Part shown: positions 57,250 through 64,000 of the stretch, piece by piece
How the letters are laid out: every line of letters begins with the position of its first letter
Numbering within the stretch: the first letter of the stretch is position 1
Source of the DNA: Kalmusia sp. IMI 367209
Taxonomy: Eukaryota; Ascomycota; Dothideomycetes; Pleosporales; Didymosphaeriaceae
Assembly: GCA_027946365.1 (NCBI GenBank)
Contig: JAPEUQ010000013.1
Span: forward strand, 1,280,857-1,344,856
Direction: 5' to 3'
Length of the DNA: 64,000 bases
Program-made: the position numbers and the translations under genes
Notes under the pieces: generated by a model
Databases searched by the model: none
What the model saw: the letters and a program-made list of their open reading frames with translations, nothing else
What the model was told of the DNA's origin: nothing

Positions 57250-60200
57250 TATATATATCTATCGTGGACATGAGGCTCTAGGTTAAGCTTTAAGCAACGG
57301 AACGATCACGATTTAAAGGATTCTAATAATCTAAATACTAAATACTTAAAGTTTTATAAATAGAAGATCTTATAATCTATAAATTCTACCTATTTAGCTT
57401 ATATTTTTATGTAGCAATCTGATCAATTCGCTTACTAAAAATAGTAATCTAATATTAACTCTATAGTTATAAGCCCAGCGCTTTAGAATATAGAAAAGTT
57501 CTCCTATATACTTTAGATATTAAGGATTACTGTATTTCTTTACCACTCCAATCTTAAAGATCCTAATCAACTCTTCTATTTATAAAAATAACTAATATAG
57601 CGATCCTAGTAGAAAGATATTAATTTATAGATTATATAAGCTAGCCCTACTAATATATATAGCTTTAATTCTACGCTAAAAATCGTAGAGTATAAATTAA
57701 GTAGACCTAGACGCTCATAACGCTAAAATGATCAATAATATAATACTAGTATATTTAAATTAACTAATAAGCGCCTCCGACGAGTAGCTAAAAAGTTATA
57801 ATCTTAAGTTTACTAAGTATAGATTACGAACGATAGAATAGTTAATATTTATATTAAGAGTATAAAATATCTAGAACTGGGTCTATACTATAGTATCTCT
57901 AATCTCCTTACTCCTGCAATAATCAAATTAGTAAGTAAGGATAAATTAATATTATAAACTCTTATATAAGCTTTAAAGAATAATCTTATACTAACTAAAA
58001 CTAATATAAAAACCTAGTTTAAGCTTAATATTATACTTACCTTAAAAGGCTAAGAACGCTAGGCCAAATCACTAAAACCTAGTATAGGACTAGCTACTCA
58101 TCTATAATAAAGCTAAAACCTATAAGATCACTAATATTAAGAGGGAACTTATAGTATATAATTTCCTAGATACGTTAACTCCTAGGATCGCGCTAGATTA
58201 GGTAATGATTCATGAATTAACGTATTATCTAAGACTAAGTTCTAGATAATAAATCCCTTAATCTAATATAAGTTAGAAAGATCTTTTCTTTATTATTATA
58301 AGAACATGCGCTCTGAATAAATAACGGAAAAGCCTTAAAAATATTCTCTACTTTTATGGGATAAAGCTTAGATGTGAAATAAGCTAGATTAATAAAGATA
58401 ATAAAGCGTAGGAAACTAGAGGAAGCCCTACCCTATAAGAACGGAAAACATAAATGGGATTTAATAATCTATAAATATTTATAACTAGCTATTATAGAAT
58501 TATTACTACTAGGGGTATAACCCATGTCGCTCTTTAAATAGGAAAAGAAGGCGATCCTTAATTATCTTACTAAACCTAAATAGAATAATCTATATACTAA
58601 GATAACTAAAGAAGGATAGATTAGTTATACTATATTAACTCTAAAATTTCTAGGAATAATAGTTACTATACTTATAGACCTAGATAAGCTTCCTTAATCT
58701 AATAATAATACTATAAGCGTATATTCCACTATGACTTTTAGTGCTCATCCTTTCTTAGAGAGTATAATCCTAGATAGAGGAACTATAGTATACCTTATTA
58801 ATAATTACGCTTTACTAGTATCTAGAATATTTAAGAAGCCACCTATAATTTAGAGCGTAGAAGTAGAGATATAAATATTTCCAATCTTAGGAACTGGAGA
58901 AAGACTTCTTAAAAAGAGTACTATATAGTAAAATAGAGCTTAATCTAAAGATCTATTACTTAAGAATATAAAAGTTATTAAAGGTTTTATATTAATATAA
59001 TATCGGAAGCTCGTTTAAAGAAGGTAGAGATCTAGTATCTTAGTTTAAATAATATACTATATATAGGAACTATAAAATAGAGCATTATTTTAGCTAAGCT
59101 AAGCTATAAATATAATCTTACGTTTTTAGAATATAAACCGATCCCCTACTATCTATTAATAATAAATATAATGTAATTAGCTAAACGCCGAATAATATAT
59201 AATATACTAAAAGTAGATAATAAAAAGCTCTAGTATTAGTACTCTAGTCACCTAGGCCCAAAAGTGTTAAAAGCCTTAGTCTATAGTATATATAACGTAC
59301 GGATTAAAGGGATTATACGATTAAACTATAAGTATTACGCGACTACCTATACTATATAGGTAATCTTAAGATGACTAAGAGAAAGATTACCTAGACCTTT
59401 TTATAGGATCTCCTAAAATCTATTTAATATGTCTATAGGATGATTAAATGAGAACTGGTTATTAATTATAAAAGAAGAGTTTAGTAGGAAGATCTATAAT
59501 AATAACCTCTAAGTAAAATAATCATAGAAATTATAATAATAATTAAAAGCTTTACGAAATATATTATAATAAAATATAAATTTACTATTACTATAATCTA
59601 CTAGGACAACGATACTATAATACTATTATAAAGAAAAGATTAAGATATAAGATCTAGATAGAATAAGAAGGTATAGAGATTAGTCAGCCACCACCTTATA
59701 CGTATAAGCCAAATGGTGCGCCGGAAAGAGTAGGTAAGAAATTATAATAAAAGCTATTAAAATAAGAATAGAGTAAATCTCTCTATTAAACTATAGTCTA
59801 AGATTATAGATATAGTATTATAGCTTTATAGAATAAGCCCTTCCACTATTTATAGCCTTTAATCTCTAAATAAAGTACTAGATAGCTAGTTTTAATAATA
59901 TTTTCAATATTATAAGCCTATAGCTATAAGAGCTATGATAGCTAATCTATATCTAGACTAAAGTAGGATCTTTATCTATAACTATTATATATATCCTTTA
60001 AACAGGAGCGCGTAGTAGGGCGCGACAGACGAGGATTTAAAGTAAATTTAAAAGCTTATATTAGATATCTAGTAGAATATAGAGCTTCTAATATTTATAG
60101 AATATAGATTTCAATACTTAATTAGTAATTATAACACATAACGTTACGTTTAATAAAAATCTATTCTACGAAGGACTTCTAATAAGAAGATTTTAAAAGA

Positions 60201-62900
60201 AGAAATAGAGAAGATCGTCGAGATTCTCAATAAAGGAGAAATTACTAATCTAGAAGAGGCCTATAAATGAATCCTTAATCCTCTATCTAAACTATTTAAG
60301 CAAGTGAGTACTAAAACTAGATCTATTACTAAGGAGATCCTTAAGGAGAAGAAATTAAGCAGATTAAAAGATGGCCAGCTAGCCTTCTAGTTATAAAACC
60401 TTAAGATTAGACTCTACGCGGACTATAAGCGTGATTAGTAAGTAGTTAAGAGCTTTATAGAGAGATCTAGGAATATAGAACTTATAACTCCTAATAGGAT
60501 ACTAGAGCCAGGTATTTTAGGGATAATCTATTAAGGGATCACTAGAGATTAGTGCCTAATTAGATATATATTAACTAGGTAGGACTGGAACGCTGCTCCT
60601 AGAGGGTAAAGATATCCCTTAGTATATAAACCAAGAACTTAATATCTATCTCTTAAACTAGGTTAGAAGATCCTACAGCCCTAGATAAAGTAGTAAACCT
60701 ACTAATATATTAAAATAAAGACGCGTTGATAATTACACTATTTATATAAATATAAGACTATAGGAAATACTCTATAAATAATTAAGTATATAGATACTAC
60801 CACTTAGATAATAGAGGAATAGAAGATCTAGATCTAGTAATTAATTAGAGGGTAAGATAAACTAAAGTATTTATATACTAATTATAGATCTATCTAATAA
60901 TCCTTAGTAAAACTTTATAAATATATTCTTTCTTAGAGTAATAGAGGTCTAGAATAAGTAGGCGACCCTTTATTACAATTAACTTTAGTTATAGAGTTAG
61001 TTATACTCTTAAAGTTATAGTTAGTGGCACCTTCTACTTATCTATATAGGATAAGCTTCCAAAAGAACCCTTAAATTAAAAGTAACTAAGTATATATTTA
61101 CTTAGAAAGCTTTTTAAATAAGCCTCTTATAAAGAAATCGACACACTTTAGAAGAAAGGACATAGTTAGAAATTTAACGAGACGAAACTCCTAAACGTCT
61201 ACTTCTACTAAAATAGATTTAGATATATAAATATAATTAAAATAGATACTTTTTAAGTATAAAGCTCATATTATAAGAGAAAATCTCCAAGAGAAAGACA
61301 CGCTTAGTTTAATATATATACAGCTACTTTAGCAGCCCATTCTTTCAGAATAGCTATAACGATTATAGTAGAATTTAATCTAAGATTCTTTAGTATAATA
61401 TAGTAGATATATTTCTAAATACCTATATTATAGTAGAAAATCTAGTGCTCTATAAGCTTCTAGATAGTTTTAAGAAAGCTAAAAATATATAAAACTTAAT
61501 AGAACTTTATATAACTTAAGAGATTCGCCGCTCCTTTGGTATGAGGAGTTCTTAGGCACGCTTAAAGCCAGAGGGCTTAGCGTATTAAAAGAAGAACTAT
61601 ACTTATTCTTTAATAAGAAATAAAGGATTTTAGTAATCTTCTATATAGATAATATTCTTCTTATTTTTTAAGAAAGATATAAGCGAGAAGCTTAAGTAAT
61701 ATAAAATTAAATTATAGAAAAATATAAAATAGAGTAATAAGGACCTATTAAATAGTTTTTAGGGGTGTGTTATAAGAGATTAAGAATATAGAATGATCAC
61801 CCTAATATATAATATCTATATTAATAAGATTATAAAACGGTTTAAGTTAGATACTAATAGAAGCTTCTTAGCTATACCCTTACTATTAAAAGAGCTTGGA
61901 AAATATTCTAGGGAAGTAATAAAGAGAGATATTAAAGATCTATTAAAAGTATATTAGATTAGTACTTTATATAGCGATTATAATATAACTAGATATTACT
62001 TTTATAATATTAAAACTCTTATACTTTCTTATAAATCTAGGTCTAGAATATCTTATAGTAGTAGATCATATAATTACTTTTCTATATAGAACGCGCTAGA
62101 AATCTATTTAATATAGAGGATATAATAACCTAATCTACTAATTTATAGAAATGCCTTATTTATAGATAATCCGGAGACTAGATAATCTTCTTATAAATAT
62201 ATTATTATACTATTTAGAGGACTGATTTTATAGAAAGCAGCTTACTAGAGTATAATAATAATATCTATAATAGAAGTAGAGCTTCTAGCTTTAGAGTATA
62301 TAAGTAAGGAAATAATAGCTCTAAAGCGCCTCTTTCATAAGCTTATCTTAGACTTAAGAGATATATGGCGAATTTTCTATAATAATAAGTAGATAATTAG
62401 GCTTATTATAGAAAAAAAAATATATAACTACGCGTCTACGCCATATTAACATTCAGAATATATAGCTATAATAAGAGTATATGAAGAGATCTTTTAAAGT
62501 TTCCTATCTATCTATAAGTAATATGCTAGTAGACGGCTTACTAAACTATTAATAAAATAGTAGTTTATGTATTTTATAGAGCTTCTAAATCTATAAGATT
62601 TAATCACTATATAGTAGAAAGATTAATAGAGAAACCGTAATTAAATTATTATAGGAGAAGCTAAGCTCCTCTATAGGATATCATCTACTAATATAGCTTA
62701 AGGGTAATATAATACTATAAGAGTATAGAAAATCTATTAACTAAAGTTAAGAAAGAGCGAAAGCTCCTATTTAACTACTTAAAAAGATTTAAAAACTTAT
62801 TAAGTAATATATAGACCTTAGCACGCTTTTTATACACCTATAAGACTACTATGGATCACCTAAGTACTATGGGAAAAGGAACACCCTAGCTTAGAGTATA
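57250..62900 (+). mobile_element. Copia-type retrotransposon, RIP-degraded
   Basis: Plus-strand blocks appear in Copia order. They are a protease-like ILDxGTxV near 58770, a GAG-pre-integrase SHLGPKV segment near 59240, RT motif FYIDNILL at 61633-61668 (second Asp changed to Asn), FLGVCYKR shortly after, and an RNase H block LFIDNPETR..SSYKYIIILF from 62153. Order protease, integrase, RT, RNase H defines Ty1/Copia. I could not find a pair of LTRs, so the ends are approximate. Confidence 0.75.
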
Positions 62901-64000
62901 GTTAGAAGTAATAAAGCTACTTATATAAGAAGGTTTACTAAAGAGTAAGCTTTAACTAGAATAATAAGAGGATCCCAAATAGGAGCTTATTATTAAAAGT
63001 ATAGAATTAATTACTGATTTAATAGACTACTTAATAATAGGAAAACTCTAAGTTTAGATTTTTAAACGTTACTAAGATCGCGTTGGAGATAGCTATTAGT
63101 GAGAGTCTTAATGGTAATTAGAAGTAAAGATAGGAATATCCCCTTATTTATTTTTTAGCTCTAAAAGCGCCACATGGATAATCTTTAACTACTTTAGTAA
63201 TTTTAGGTTTTATAGTTTAATTACTAAAGAGCTCTCTAGAAGGTTTAGATTAACCTTAAAAATATTCTTATAAGTTTTCTTAATAGTAGAATAAGCCTTA
63301 TTAGCGTTAAAGTAGGATTACGCTTATAACTCTTCTTAATAACTAGAACTAGGGTAGTCTTACGATCACCTTTTTACTTAACTTATCTCTATTACTAATT
63401 ATAATTATATTCCTAGTCTTATCACGAGTGGATTTAAATCATAGTATAGCTTAGACTTAAGAGAGATCTTAATATGAGGAGAAATCTTTAACTATATAAG
63501 CCCTTAGAAGTGGAGGAGATCTTAACCTAATTCAGAGCTTTTAGTATTACTAGGCGAGAGCTGGGGAATCTTATAAAAGACTATAATAAATATAGTTAAA
63601 GATGACTTATAAATTATATAGCTCTCTTAACGTCCTTATTCTAAGATCTATTAGCCTAATAAACGAAACCAGAGATCTAAATAACTTATAGTCTAATCCT
63701 CTTAATAAGCTTAAAGATATTTAGCCACGTAAGGCTTAAGATCCTTAGGGCTACCAGATAATCAGCGGAAGAAACTATATAATTTTAAAAGGAAAACTTA
63801 TACTTTAATATAACTATAACCCAAAGAGTAACCATAATAATAAATAGAGCTATTAATAAGATTAAATAGATATTATTAGATTAACCAGAGACGCGCTTAT
63901 ATATATCCCTTAATAAGACTCTTTGAGGAGCACCATAAACGCGCTTCTTAGTGCCTTTCTTTATATAGAATTACTCTTATTTTTAATTAATAAAGGAATA
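62901..64000. other. TA-rich DNA at the window edge
   Basis: Continuation of the degraded block. No open frame, repeat end or RNA gene that I can support; it may belong to the Copia 3' end or to the element it inserted into. Confidence 0.4.

Noticed and set aside
30361..64000. CRISPR or other regular array in the TA-rich DNA
   Set aside because: Similar-looking rows reflect RIP composition (TA, CTA and TTA words), not repeats with constant spacing.

Overview
The window is nuclear DNA of a filamentous ascomycete (Pezizomycotina). I judge it to be most likely a dothideomycete, perhaps Pleosporales, but this is inference. The support is short introns (about 47-97 bp) with CTAAC-like branch points, an intron-bearing single-chain acetyl-CoA carboxylase, a NudE homologue with typical fungal wording, and a sharp two-compartment base composition. 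Gene-bearing DNA of ordinary GC content alternates with very TA-rich DNA in which CpA and TpG are almost absent and every old coding frame is riddled with TAA/TAG. That is the signature of repeat-induced point mutation (RIP).

Positions 1-29,420 are the gene compartment. In order they hold: a secreted serine carboxypeptidase (-), a small membrane protein (+), a PIF1-type helicase carrying an RNase H1-like hybrid-binding domain (-), a secreted LPMO-like copper protein (+), a small monooxygenase-fold protein (-), acetyl-CoA carboxylase (-), the dynein regulator NudE (-), a peroxisomal-type carrier (-), a decayed fructosamine-kinase-like pseudogene (-), a secreted lysine-rich protein with a phosphodiester-glycosidase domain (-), and an unrecognised two-exon gene (+). 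They are independently transcribed; I see no metabolic cluster. Exon structures were rebuilt by hand and all spliced frames close.

Positions 30,361-37,822 are one complete RIP-degraded Gypsy-type LTR retrotransposon on the minus strand. It has 195-bp LTRs, a 5-bp target duplication TACCC, a polypurine tract and a readable reverse-transcriptase motif. A 566-bp segment inside it is flanked by an 11-bp duplication, carries pol III A- and B-box-like sequences and shows much less RIP. It looks like a later SINE-type insertion.

Positions 37,823-41,395 are a small island of normal composition with a single intact gene, an acyltransferase-3 membrane protein. From 41,396 to the end the sequence is again RIP-degraded and nested. 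It contains a hAT element with a perfect 8-bp duplication, a first Fot1/pogo-type element, an inverted partial hAT copy with a second Fot1/pogo-type element inserted at a TA, a Gypsy integrase remnant (-) and a Copia-type element (+). No intact host gene is visible after 41,395.
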